Below are positions 16,676 through 25,021 of a stretch of DNA of 37,364 nt, piece after piece. The notes under the pieces are model-generated. The model was given only the letters and a program-made list of their open reading frames with translations, was not told the origin of the DNA and searched no databases. Source of the stretch: an uncultured Bacteroidota bacterium (GTDB lineage Bacteria > Bacteroidota > Bacteroidia > Bacteroidales > VadinHA17). A program made the translations under genes and the position numbers. Each line of letters begins with the position of its first letter. Position 1 is the stretch's first letter. The stretch covers positions 1 through 37,364 of the forward strand of contig CAIJYD010000078.1 of NCBI GenBank assembly GCA_903824785.1, in the 5' to 3' direction.

Positions 16676-18118
16676 TTATTTTTTATCATCCCCGATGTTA
16701 AGAAGACTCTTCCTGTAAACCAGAAATATAATAAGTGAAATAACTGATATTACTACTCCTATTGAAAAGGAGAGATTCATAGAGAGAGAAAAACCTTCCG
16801 GTGCAAAAAGCAGATAAGTAGTTATAACGACTGTCATAAACAGTGCCGGAATAAGTGTTACCAGGTAATTCTTCCGTTCCTGCAACAGGTAGACGGTAAT
16901 AGTCCAAAGGACCATCATGGCAAGAGTCTGATTCGACCAGGCAAAATAGCGCCAGATAATGCTGAAATCGATTCTTGTAAGCAGAAACCCGATTGCAAAA
17001 AGAGGAATTGATATCAGCAGCCTGTTAAGAATCGGGCCCTGTTTAAGGTTAAGAAAATCGGCCACAATTAGTCTGCCACTGCGGAAAGCTGTGTCTCCTG
17101 AAGTAATTGGAGCAGCCACAACACCCAGTAAAGCCAGTGCCCCTCCAAATTTACCAAGCAGCGAATTGGAAATTTCATTAACAATGAATGCAGCATTTCC
17201 CTGGTTGGCAACCATAACCTCGTTAAGCTCCTTAACCCCGCCATAAAAACTCATTCCGATAGCTGCCCATATAAGCGCTACAACACCCTCTGTTATCATA
17301 GCTCCATAAAAAACCCTTCGTCCAAGTTTTTCATTGGTTATGCACCTGGCCATCAGAGGCGATTGTGTTGCATGAAACCCTGAAATAGCACCGCATGCTA
17401 TTGTTATGAACATCATAGGGAATACCGGAAACTTATCCGCATCTCCATGAAGGTTCCGCAAATTTGCGATACTCAATTCCGGAATATGATAACCCTTCAC
17501 GAACAGAGCCGTGATCAGACCAAATGCCATAAAGAAGAGGGCAAAACCAAATACCGGATAAATCTTTCCGATAATTTTATCGATGGGGAGCAATGTAGCC
17601 AGAACATAATAGATGAAAACCACCCAGACCCAGAAAGTCATTGAAAGAAAGCCGGTGGTAAGTCCGGCAAGAATTTTAGCCGGTCCCATAATAAAAACGG
17701 CACCTACAATAACCATAAGAACAACGGTAAAACCCCGCATAATCTGTTTTGTGCCTTTTCCAAGATATATTCCGACAATCTCTGTAATACTAAGTCCGTT
17801 ATGTTTTATTGAAAGCATTCCTGAGAAATAATCATGAACTCCTCCTGCAAAAACTGATCCCAGTACAATCCATAGAAATGCAACCGGCCCCCACATCGCG
17901 CCGGCAACAGCACCAAAAATGGGTCCGAGGCCGGCTATGTTTAAAAACTGAATCAGAAATACCCGCCACCAAGGCATTGGGACATAATCCACTCCATCTG
18001 TCAGTTTATAGGCAGGAGTCTGCCGACCGGTATCGATCTTTTCAATCCTCTCTATAAATTTTGAATAGAGAAGATAGCCCAGTAATAAAACCAGGATTGA
18101 AACAAAAAAAGTAATCAT
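16676..18118 (-). CDS. CstA-family carbon starvation protein / peptide or pyruvate carrier
   Basis: This 480-residue polytopic membrane protein shows the CstA hallmark NIAGLGPIFGAVAGAMWGP (60-78), followed by GSVFAGGVHDYFSGM, GFHATQSPLMARC and PITSGDTAFRSGRL. It has about 12-13 hydrophobic segments. It is much shorter than the ~700-residue Escherichia coli CstA and belongs to the compact version common in Bacteroidota. Characterised relatives take up peptides or pyruvate. It sits 47 bases downstream of Gfo/Idh/MocA copy 2, just as the MFS porter follows copy 1, so import of a small product of that periplasmic pathway is possible. The substrate is not known. Confidence 0.92.
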   Translation of the reverse strand: MITFFVSILVLLLGYLLYSKFIERIEKIDTGRQTPAYKLTDGVDYVPMPWWRVFLIQFLNIAGLGPIFGAVAGAMWGPVAFLWIVLGSVFAGGVHDYFSGMLSIKHNGLSITEIVGIYLGKGTKQIMRGFTVVLMVIVGAVFIMGPAKILAGLTTGFLSMTFWVWVVFIYYVLATLLPIDKIIGKIYPVFGFALFFMAFGLITALFVKGYHIPELSIANLRNLHGDADKFPVFPMMFITIACGAISGFHATQSPLMARCITNEKLGRRVFYGAMITEGVVALIWAAIGMSFYGGVKELNEVMVANQGNAAFIVNEISNSLLGKFGGALALLGVVAAPITSGDTAFRSGRLIVADFLNLKQGPILNRLLISIPLFAIGFLLTRIDFSIIWRYFAWSNQTLAMMVLWTITVYLLQERKNYLVTLIPALFMTVVITTYLLFAPEGFSLSMNLSFSIGVVISVISLIIFLVYRKSLLNIGDDKK

Positions 18119-18165
18119 ATGAATATATTTAATCTATCAGGCTTTCCTCATTTTTAAGAATAACA

Positions 18166-19524
18166 TTAAAGGCTCCATCCCTTCCGGTATTCGCATTGGA
18201 GATATTTATCTGCTTCAGGTAAGTTTGTAAAGCTGAATTTCTCTGCGTTCCAGTTCAGGCTCTGCCCGCTGAGTTTTTCTTTCAGGTCGGCACGAAGGGC
18301 AATATTACCCAGTAATACTGTTTCAGTAAGCGGGGCTGCCCATTCAAAATCAGAACCACCTGCAACACCACCTTTGCAGGCACGGATCCACTCTTCTTCA
18401 TGACCGGGAGATGACGGGATTGTTGGAGCAGGTGCTTTATACGATTCCCTGAGCGAACGCGGAAGGATTTTATCATCAAGAATTTTTCCTTTATCACCTA
18501 TATAGAGTGTCCCTCCGGAGCCCATCTGCATTCCTTCTTCAAGTTCCGGTATTCTCATTGGCCTGAGGCCTCCGTCGTACCAGGTAAGAGTTACAGGCGG
18601 CATCCCTTCACGGGCCGGAAATTCGTAACGAACCATCGAACCTGATGGGTATGTTTCGCTGTTTCCAAGTGTGGAAACGGCCTGAAGGCTGGTCGGATAT
18701 TTCAGTTTCAGGGCACGGAATACCGGATCGAGTGAATGACAGCCGATATCACCAAGAGCACCGGTACCAAAGTCCCACCATCCTCTCCAGGAGAAGGGAT
18801 GATAAGCCGGGTTAAAAGGACGAAACGGAGCCGGGCCTATGAAAAGATCCCAATCGAGTTCAGCAGGAACGGGAGGAGTTCCTGCCGGACGGGAAACACC
18901 CTGTGGCCAGTAAATTTTCAACAAACCGTTATTTGGCCTGTCGGTCCAGACATGCACCTCACGGACTGGTCCTATAACACCATCCCAGATCAACTCTCTC
19001 AGGCGACGGGGGCCATCACCGGCCTGCCCCTGATTACCCATTTGTGTTGCTACGTTATACTCTTTGGCTGCCTGTGCCAGAACCCTGGCCTCATGAACTG
19101 TATGAGTCAGAGGTTTCTGGGTATAAACATGTTTCCTGTGCTTCATAGCTTCAAGAGTGATAACAGCATGAGTATGATCAGGTGTGGCAATAATGACAGC
19201 ATCAATATCTTTCTGCTTTTCAAGCATAATCCTAAAATCTTTATACTGTTTGGCTCCCGGATAGGTTTTAAAGACATTACCGGTCGCCTCTCTCCAGTCA
19301 ACATCGCAGAGGGCAACGATATTTTCTGTTTTCGCAACATTGGCAAGGTTAACCCTTCCCATTCCCGCAATACCTACTCCTGCAATATTCAGTTTGTCGC
19401 TTGCTGCAATATGTCCTAACCCTGAAACAGCATGAGCAGGCACAATAGTCAGACCTGCCAGAGCAACCGTAGATTTACCAATGAATCCTCTCCGACTGAT
19501 TGTATTCAAGTTTTTCTCTTTCAT
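18166..19524 (-). CDS. Tat-exported Gfo/Idh/MocA family oxidoreductase (copy 2)
   Basis: The 452-residue product has a Tat motif ISRRGFIGKSTVALAG and a hydrophobic stretch ending near Ala30. The dinucleotide motif GVGIAGMG is at 49-56, the EKP-type motif is QKP (Lys137), and Asp259 and His263 lie in LGDIGCHSLDP. It shares long matching segments with the enzyme at 4099-5592, including TENIVALCDVDW, QMGNQG and HVWTDRP, so the two are close paralogs with probably related sugar substrates. It follows the sialate O-acetylesterase-like gene by 40 bases and precedes the CstA-like gene by 47 bases, so all three are probably co-transcribed. The reaction is an NAD(P)-dependent sugar hydroxyl oxidation or its reverse. 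Confidence 0.92.
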   Translation of the reverse strand: MKEKNLNTISRRGFIGKSTVALAGLTIVPAHAVSGLGHIAASDKLNIAGVGIAGMGRVNLANVAKTENIVALCDVDWREATGNVFKTYPGAKQYKDFRIMLEKQKDIDAVIIATPDHTHAVITLEAMKHRKHVYTQKPLTHTVHEARVLAQAAKEYNVATQMGNQGQAGDGPRRLRELIWDGVIGPVREVHVWTDRPNNGLLKIYWPQGVSRPAGTPPVPAELDWDLFIGPAPFRPFNPAYHPFSWRGWWDFGTGALGDIGCHSLDPVFRALKLKYPTSLQAVSTLGNSETYPSGSMVRYEFPAREGMPPVTLTWYDGGLRPMRIPELEEGMQMGSGGTLYIGDKGKILDDKILPRSLRESYKAPAPTIPSSPGHEEEWIRACKGGVAGGSDFEWAAPLTETVLLGNIALRADLKEKLSGQSLNWNAEKFSFTNLPEADKYLQCEYRKGWSL

Positions 19525-19564
19525 AACGTTAGTTTTTTAAGTATTCAAAATCAGGCAAAATATT

Positions 19565-20986
19565 TTATTCTGGTTTCCAGTCATCTGTACGAAACGATGA
19601 TGCAGGCAATCCTTCTATATTAAAAAGGTCTCCGACAATGAAGTCCTTGAAGGCGTATCTTACAGCAACAGGTTCAGCAACAGATGGCGAGAACAGAGTT
19701 ACTCCGCTGCCTGTGAGAAATGCGCTTGCAGGATAGAACCTTTTATTGGCACCTGCAACCTCAAAGCAGGTTAACTCTTTTCCGAATGAAGTAAGACCGT
19801 TTGAGGCATTATTGAAAGTTAGTTTGACAACGGAACCTGCAACTGTCATCTCTTTCATTACCGGCCCTGAACCGGTAAATCCGCTTTTTCCATAAGTGTT
19901 AACAAGAGCCAGGAATGCAAGACGGTCGGAGCCGGTTTTTTTGTCAGCAGGATGAATGTTGGCTTTTTCACCTATGTCCATAATAGAAGCCATTCCCATA
20001 TTTGGAATTGCTGTTGATGCTTTCAACTGGGCCTCACGCAGATAAGCAGAGCTCAGACCTGATGTTCCATAGTCGAAAGGAGCAATCTGAACGTAGTAAA
20101 AAGGGAATTCACCAACACCCCATAAAGAACGCCAGTTCTCAACCATTCCGGGGAGTAACAGAGTATATTTATCAGCTTCGTTGCGATTCGATTCTCCCTG
20201 ATACCAGATTGCACCTCTGATGCCATAGCCAACCATCGGGCTTATCATTGCATTGAACAGAACAGTTGGTGTCTGTGGGGAGAGTGTTCCTGTCTGATTT
20301 TTATCAGGCATAGTAATAAAATCGAATTTTATAAATCCCTCTTCACTGATCCATGGCTCGACGCGGGTACCTCCCCAGCTTGAATTGATCAGACCAATCG
20401 GGACATTCAGGACTTTATTAAGCATAAGACCAAAATAGTAAGCTGTTGCACTGAACGTGCTGACATTTTCAGGTTCACAATTTTTCCAGCCTCCTGTAAA
20501 ATCATCCTGTGGCTGCAGATTTGAGGCCTTTGTTACGGTAAACAGACGGATGGCAGGATTTGAAGAGGTTGCAATAGCTTCATTTGAGCCTTTGATAGGT
20601 TGGTTCATATACCCTTTCATCGGCATCTCCATATTGGACTGACCTGAACACACCCAGACTTCGCCTATCAAAACATTCTTCAGTTTTAAAGTTGCGCCAT
20701 CGCTTACAGATACCTCATAAGGACCACCTGCTGATGGAGTTGCAACTTTAACCTTCCATTTTCCGTCGCTTCCGGCACGGGCAGTATAACTTTTGCCGTT
20801 CCACGATGTTGTCACTTTAACCGTTGAATTTTTTGCTGCTGTTCCCCAAATCGCAGCATCAGTTTTTTGCTGCAAAACCATATTATCGCTGAAAATGGCC
20901 GGTAACTTTACTTCACCGTAAAGGGAAAAGGAGCAGATAACAGATACGATAAGTACTGTTAGTGAATAGGATAAGAATCTTTTCAT
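19565..20986 (-). CDS. Sialate O-acetylesterase-like SGNH hydrolase, secreted
   Basis: The 473-residue product has a Sec signal (to about residue 24) followed by LPAIFSDNMVLQQ, the usual opening of this family. A small beta-domain (about 30-105) is inserted before the SGNH core. The nucleophile is Ser117 in GEVWVCSGQSNMEMPM; GAIWYQGESN (258-267) forms the second block, and Asp337 and His345 in DIGEKANIHPADK complete the likely triad. The family removes acetyl groups from sialic acids, but many environmental homologs act on acetylated plant or algal glycans, and no sialidase or sialic-acid catabolic gene is nearby. It is the gene before Gfo/Idh/MocA copy 2, suggesting deacetylation before oxidation. 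Confidence 0.92.
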   Translation of the reverse strand: MKRFLSYSLTVLIVSVICSFSLYGEVKLPAIFSDNMVLQQKTDAAIWGTAAKNSTVKVTTSWNGKSYTARAGSDGKWKVKVATPSAGGPYEVSVSDGATLKLKNVLIGEVWVCSGQSNMEMPMKGYMNQPIKGSNEAIATSSNPAIRLFTVTKASNLQPQDDFTGGWKNCEPENVSTFSATAYYFGLMLNKVLNVPIGLINSSWGGTRVEPWISEEGFIKFDFITMPDKNQTGTLSPQTPTVLFNAMISPMVGYGIRGAIWYQGESNRNEADKYTLLLPGMVENWRSLWGVGEFPFYYVQIAPFDYGTSGLSSAYLREAQLKASTAIPNMGMASIMDIGEKANIHPADKKTGSDRLAFLALVNTYGKSGFTGSGPVMKEMTVAGSVVKLTFNNASNGLTSFGKELTCFEVAGANKRFYPASAFLTGSGVTLFSPSVAEPVAVRYAFKDFIVGDLFNIEGLPASSFRTDDWKPE

Positions 20987-21095
20987 ATTTCTGTTTAGTT
21001 AATTGATATTTTTAAAATGCTTAACTGATATAGTTGTTTTTTTATTTTTAATGGCGGCTCATTCTCTCAGCAACAGAGAAAATATTTTAAGGCTT

Positions 21096-21857
21096 TCACC
21101 TCACAGCTTCGAGCCATGCTTCGGCCATTAGCTGAGCACCGGCAAGTGAAGGATGCACGCCATCCGGAGTCCAGTAAACACCCGGAGCCTGCTTCTGTGC
21201 CTCATCATACACACTCTGATAAGGGATAAAACTGGCACCAAACTTTGTTGCAATATCGCGGGCGGCTTGCTGATAGCTATAGAATTCAGGGTACCATTTG
21301 TCATCAACAGCCTTGACTCCTTTTACAGCGAATGGCTCACAAATAATGAGTTTAACAGCTGGGAGCGCTTTTTTTGTTCTCTCCAGGAGAGCAATAAAAT
21401 CATTTTTGTAGATCTCCACAGTCCCGTTATATTTTCCATCCAGTTTATGCCAGATATCATTTACCCCGATAAGAATACTCAGGATATCGGGTTTTATCTC
21501 AAGACAATCCTTATCCCAGCGTTCAGCCAGCTGATATACTTTATTTCCTGAAATACCTTTATTATAAACCTTAAGATTAAGTTGCGCAAACTTTTCCAGA
21601 AGCGTGGCTCCTGCCAGCATCGGATATCCTGAACCAAGGGCTCTTGCATTGTTACAGGAGTTCTCTTCCTTGTTTCTTCCGGAATCGGTAATTGAGTCAC
21701 CCTGAAAAAGAATAGTAAAATCTTTCAGCAAAGTATTCATCTTGGTTCCTTTAGTACCCATTGAAGCTGAAAGGATCTCCGGAATGCTTACTGCCATTAT
21801 ACCGCCCAAAGCAGCCTTTCTTATAAAACTGCGACGGTCATTGTTAGTGTTTTCCAT
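21096..21857 (-). CDS. Tat-type GDSL/SGNH esterase
   Basis: The 253-residue product has a twin-arginine motif NNDRRSFIRKAALGG at the N-terminus. The SGNH blocks are in order: FQGDSITDSGRN (Ser55), NKGISGNKV (Gly104), IGVNDIWH (Asn133) and PDGVHPSLAG (Asp232, His235). This is the rhamnogalacturonan acetylesterase/TAP-like layout, probably a carbohydrate O-acetyl esterase. The nearby gene order Gfo/Idh/MocA, GDSL esterase, SIAE-like esterase, Gfo/Idh/MocA places two deacetylases between two sugar dehydrogenases. The gene starts 33 bases after the upstream oxidoreductase stop, consistent with an operon. A weak 6-base hairpin follows it at 21062-21080. Confidence 0.9.
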   Translation of the reverse strand: MENTNNDRRSFIRKAALGGIMAVSIPEILSASMGTKGTKMNTLLKDFTILFQGDSITDSGRNKEENSCNNARALGSGYPMLAGATLLEKFAQLNLKVYNKGISGNKVYQLAERWDKDCLEIKPDILSILIGVNDIWHKLDGKYNGTVEIYKNDFIALLERTKKALPAVKLIICEPFAVKGVKAVDDKWYPEFYSYQQAARDIATKFGASFIPYQSVYDEAQKQAPGVYWTPDGVHPSLAGAQLMAEAWLEAVR

Positions 21858-21890
21858 ATTATGAACTTTATCTGTTTTTTTTGTTTAGAA

Positions 21891-23261
21891 TTAAACTTCA
21901 TCATTTATCACGTAAGGTTTCCGATACACACGTTTCAGCATAGTATCTGCCTCCGGGTCATTTGCAAATTTCTCATAGTCACCCATGAACTTCAATTCAC
22001 GACCCAGCCTGTAGGATATATTTGCCAGTATAGGAAGAGAGGATGAATAGAAGCCTTCTATAATATCGCAATGAAGTGCCTCGTTATTCCCGGCCCGTAT
22101 AGCATCAATAAAATTCGCATAATGGTCAGCTCCGCCCGGAGCAGCCAGGTAGCCCGGTTCTACTGCTTTCTTTTCGCTGATTGATGATCCGGCAAATGGC
22201 TCTTTCTCTCTCTTTCTGAAGGCTTTCCATGTATCTCCGTTAACTTCGAGATAACCATCATTTCCATAAAAGATGTTTCCGATTCTTATGCCAAGGCTGG
22301 ATTCATCGTTTGTATATCTTCCTCTGGTTTCAAACTCAAGAACCTTTCCGTCGCTGTATTTGAAAAGTGATGTTTGAGTATTGGGAGTCTCCTGTGCGCA
22401 CTCATCAGGGTTAATTCCATAAATTCCTCCTGTGGAAAAAATTGAAACAGGGTGTTCGTTTTTGTTAAGTCCCCAGCGGGCAACATCGAACTGGTGAGGG
22501 CCCTGATTTCCGGTATCACCATTACCTGTATCCCAGAACCAGTGCCAGTTATAATGAAGACGTTTCTCATTATACTGACGGTAAGGGGCCGGGCCGAGCC
22601 AGCGGTCGTAATGGAGAGTTGCCGGTGGATTACTGTCTTTTGCAATCCCAAAAGAATCACGGGGTTTGTAACACATCCCTTTTGCCATATACACTTCGCC
22701 TATTCCGCCGTCGTGGAGGAACTTCATTGCTTCCATAACGTTGCTTATTGAACGGTTCTGCAAGCCTGTCTGGACGCGAACATTATATTTACGTGAAGCT
22801 TCAATCATTTTTCTTCCTTCAAAAATATTATGGCAGGAAGGTTTCTCAACATAGACATGTTTTCCGGCCTGACAGGCCCAAATCGTTCCCAAAGCATGCC
22901 AGTGGTTCGGAATAGCAAAAGAGACTGCATTTATCTCCTTGTCATCAAAGACCTTACGCATATCCCATTCAGTGACAGGCTTTACACCACTTTTGTCAGT
23001 AATGATTTTTGACTTTTCGGCAAAATACTGCTCATCAACGTCACATATCGTTTTCAACCTGACATTACGGTTTTCTGTGAGCGACAACCAGCTGTTGATA
23101 TGCCCGCTTCCCTGTCCGCGAATACCTACAACTGCGAGGGTTATCCGTTCTCCTGAACCGACGATGGAAGCATATGATCTGGCACTGAAACCCATACCTC
23201 CAATGGTCAGACCGGCTGTTCCTAAAAGGCTTTGCTTGATAAAATCTCTTCTCTTTGTCAT
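21891..23261 (-). CDS. Tat-exported Gfo/Idh/MocA family oxidoreductase (copy 3)
   Basis: The 456-residue product has the Tat motif TKRRDFIKQSLLGTAG. The dinucleotide fold starts at ITLAVVGIRGQGSGH, a slightly unusual glycine motif. The catalytic motif is a standard EKP (Lys140), and His256 lies in GNQGPHQFDVARW. WLGPAPYRQYN and LHYNWHWFWDTGNGDTGNQ place it in the large bacterial branch with the extended C-terminal domain. It differs clearly from copies 1 and 2 and resembles the plus-strand enzyme at 25022 more in its middle region. It heads the series with two esterases, one more oxidoreductase and the CstA-like carrier. Substrate not predictable. Confidence 0.92.
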   Translation of the reverse strand: MTKRRDFIKQSLLGTAGLTIGGMGFSARSYASIVGSGERITLAVVGIRGQGSGHINSWLSLTENRNVRLKTICDVDEQYFAEKSKIITDKSGVKPVTEWDMRKVFDDKEINAVSFAIPNHWHALGTIWACQAGKHVYVEKPSCHNIFEGRKMIEASRKYNVRVQTGLQNRSISNVMEAMKFLHDGGIGEVYMAKGMCYKPRDSFGIAKDSNPPATLHYDRWLGPAPYRQYNEKRLHYNWHWFWDTGNGDTGNQGPHQFDVARWGLNKNEHPVSIFSTGGIYGINPDECAQETPNTQTSLFKYSDGKVLEFETRGRYTNDESSLGIRIGNIFYGNDGYLEVNGDTWKAFRKREKEPFAGSSISEKKAVEPGYLAAPGGADHYANFIDAIRAGNNEALHCDIIEGFYSSSLPILANISYRLGRELKFMGDYEKFANDPEADTMLKRVYRKPYVINDEV

Positions 23262-23586
23262 CTTGAGTTATTTATAAATCCTATTTTAAAATTCAATAAA
23301 CTTCTATTATTCAATTCATTAATTTAAACTTTCGGGTTGTTTTACCCATGTTTCAGCTGTTTTTTCAGCGCGTGAATAGTGGAGGTCATCACTGAACAAT
23401 AAATCCCGGTAGTGATTGCCATCAAAAAGTTGGGTTTCATCCATATTTTTTCATTAATACTGAAATCATTTGAAAGAAATAAATCAGACCCACAATTTAG
23501 TTTATAAAACTTAATTTTTAACCAAAATTCAAAATATTATTCGGATTCTCTGAACTATCGTTGTAACAGAATGAGAAAATTTATTG
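23262..23586. other. 325-base spacer with one possible short gene
   Basis: This is the longest gap in the window. It is AT-rich at both ends and holds the short minus-strand frame at 23319-23444. No TAnnTTTG box, terminator or tRNA was recognised. Confidence 0.6.
23319..23444 (-). CDS. Possible 41-residue small protein or gene relic
   Basis: A minus-strand ATG at 23444, preceded by the A-rich leader AATGAAAAAAT, opens a 41-codon frame. The product starts MDETQLFDGNHYRDLLFSDD and continues LHYSRAEKTAETWVKQPESL. Its composition is protein-like: mixed charge, aromatic residues, and not the low-complexity product expected from AT-rich spacer. Two in-frame stops lie just upstream, so it is either a genuine small protein or the 3' remnant of a larger gene. 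The DDLHYS motif slightly recalls the C-terminal Asp-His block of SGNH esterases, but that is only a resemblance. It lies between the Gfo/Idh/MocA gene and the M14 gene, all on the minus strand. Confidence 0.3.
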   Translation of the reverse strand: MDETQLFDGNHYRDLLFSDDLHYSRAEKTAETWVKQPESLN

Positions 23587-24861
23587 TCAGGGAAGCCTTT
23601 CTGAAGCCGGCTTAGTGAAATACTCATAAAACACTTGGTTCAGGTTTTTTCCGGTCTCAAGCCAGTCATCCTGTTCCGGCATCTTGTCAAGGCTGCTGAT
23701 CCGGTTGGCATTAAGCTCATAGACAATAGCTTCAATTCCATACCTGCTCAGTAATCCATTTTCAAATGAGACATTGGAAACAGGCTGGCCCTCAGTTTTC
23801 CAGGAATACTTCATATTTTCCGAGAATGAGGTATGACTCCTCATCAGGCTTTCGAAAATCTTCATATTTTTCTGGAACTGAATGTCGTCCTTTGAATGTG
23901 CTGCCAGATTGATGCCACCACCATCGTCATTGTGAATATCTATTGCCAGACCCGGCTTTTTACCCTTGCTGATCAAACTTTCAATGAACTTTTCAAGGGC
24001 GTATTTTTCCGGACAAAGAACTGAATCAGCCATTTTATCCCAGTTCCTGTTGAGGTCCTTCCCTGATACATTGAACCGTGTCATTCCATGTGCCACACCG
24101 TCTTTATTTGCCATTGGCATGATATAAACACAGAATGTCTCCTTCCATTTTTTTGAATTACGGCTGATAAATTCATTGATCAATCCTTCCACAACCCAGC
24201 TTCCTCCGGGCTCCCACGGATGTGCCCTGGCTCTGATTAAGACTGAGTTCGGGGCGTCAGGATCTCCAATACGGATAATTTCCAACGGCCTTTTTTCAAC
24301 GGTAGATCCGATGTTAAAGATCTTCACGGAGCTGTTGTTTGTGATCCTCTTTTTCAGGTTTTCCAGATCTGAAATTGTATAAGGCGGAATCCTGGCAATG
24401 TATACTGATTCTCCTTTCATTATAAAATCAACCTTAAGTTCCATACCGGGCAATCGCGAAGTTTTTATCGCTTCCCATATTTTATTGTCGTAAGAAATAT
24501 AGCAGGAGATATCATCTTTGAAATTCCACCAGTTTGTTGCCAGCTTCCCATTATAAACGTCAGCCATCATTTTTGACAGGATCAGTTTTACTCTGGTTCC
24601 GCTGTCGGCTTCCAGTTTAAAATACCAGTGATCCGTCTGTCGGTTCAGCGACTCACGTTCATAATCAGCAGGAAGGGAGATTTTTACTATTGTGTCCCCC
24701 TGAATTTTCCAGCTTAAAGGAGAGGCATTTTCAAAATAATAATCAATAAACCTGACCTTTACTTTTTCATTTCCCTGTCCGGATAGCACACTGCTGTTGA
24801 GTATTATAATATACAGACTCAGCTTAATCAAAAACTCTGGCTGATATGAAAATATTTTCAT
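23587..24861 (-). CDS. M14 family zinc carboxypeptidase, secreted
   Basis: The 424-residue product has a Sec-type signal (about residues 1-30), an N-terminal beta domain like that of cytosolic-carboxypeptidase-type M14 proteins (about 35-165), then the M14 catalytic domain. Zinc ligands are His214 and Glu217 in ARAHPWEPG and His310 in LAIDIHNDD. Substrate-binding NRN is at 271-273 and the catalytic Glu382 is in AIVYELN. All key residues are present, so it should be active. Members trim C-terminal residues from peptides or, in some cases, amide-linked amino acids from peptidoglycan-like or conjugated substrates. It is divergently oriented from the plus-strand oxidoreductase across a 160-base spacer. 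Confidence 0.9.
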   Translation of the reverse strand: MKIFSYQPEFLIKLSLYIIILNSSVLSGQGNEKVKVRFIDYYFENASPLSWKIQGDTIVKISLPADYERESLNRQTDHWYFKLEADSGTRVKLILSKMMADVYNGKLATNWWNFKDDISCYISYDNKIWEAIKTSRLPGMELKVDFIMKGESVYIARIPPYTISDLENLKKRITNNSSVKIFNIGSTVEKRPLEIIRIGDPDAPNSVLIRARAHPWEPGGSWVVEGLINEFISRNSKKWKETFCVYIMPMANKDGVAHGMTRFNVSGKDLNRNWDKMADSVLCPEKYALEKFIESLISKGKKPGLAIDIHNDDGGGINLAAHSKDDIQFQKNMKIFESLMRSHTSFSENMKYSWKTEGQPVSNVSFENGLLSRYGIEAIVYELNANRISSLDKMPEQDDWLETGKNLNQVFYEYFTKPASERLP

Positions 24862-24995
24862 TTGAACATTAATTAATATTGAAAAACCAGCTTAAAATGA
24901 ATGATTTAACAGATATCCGGAGACTCCATTAACCCAGGGAATAAATATTAATCCATTCAGGAACAAAGTATTCATAAATAAAGGAAAAAAATAAT

Positions 24996-25003
24996 TAGTT
25001 TTG
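24996..25003 (+). promoter_or_regulatory. Probable -7 box for the plus-strand oxidoreductase
   Basis: TAGTTTTG matches the Bacteroidota TAnnTTTG -7 consensus exactly. Transcription would begin near 25010, leaving a very short leader before ATG 25022. This argues against the in-frame TTG at 25001 as a start. No -33 TTTG is seen about 20 bases upstream, so confidence is moderate. The rest of the divergent spacer (24862-24995) shows no clear minus-strand promoter. Confidence 0.35.
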
Positions 25004-25021
25004 ATACTTAAACTTCACAAA

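Noticed and set aside
18736-19419. A 227-codon plus-strand open frame
   Set aside because: It lies wholly antisense to the clear Gfo/Idh/MocA gene; its translation is cysteine- and histidine-scattered with no recognisable domain, as expected from a shadow frame.
21062-21080. TTCTCT/AGAGAA hairpin after the GDSL esterase gene
   Set aside because: Six weak base pairs with no directly following U-tract on the minus strand; could be chance in AT-rich spacer.
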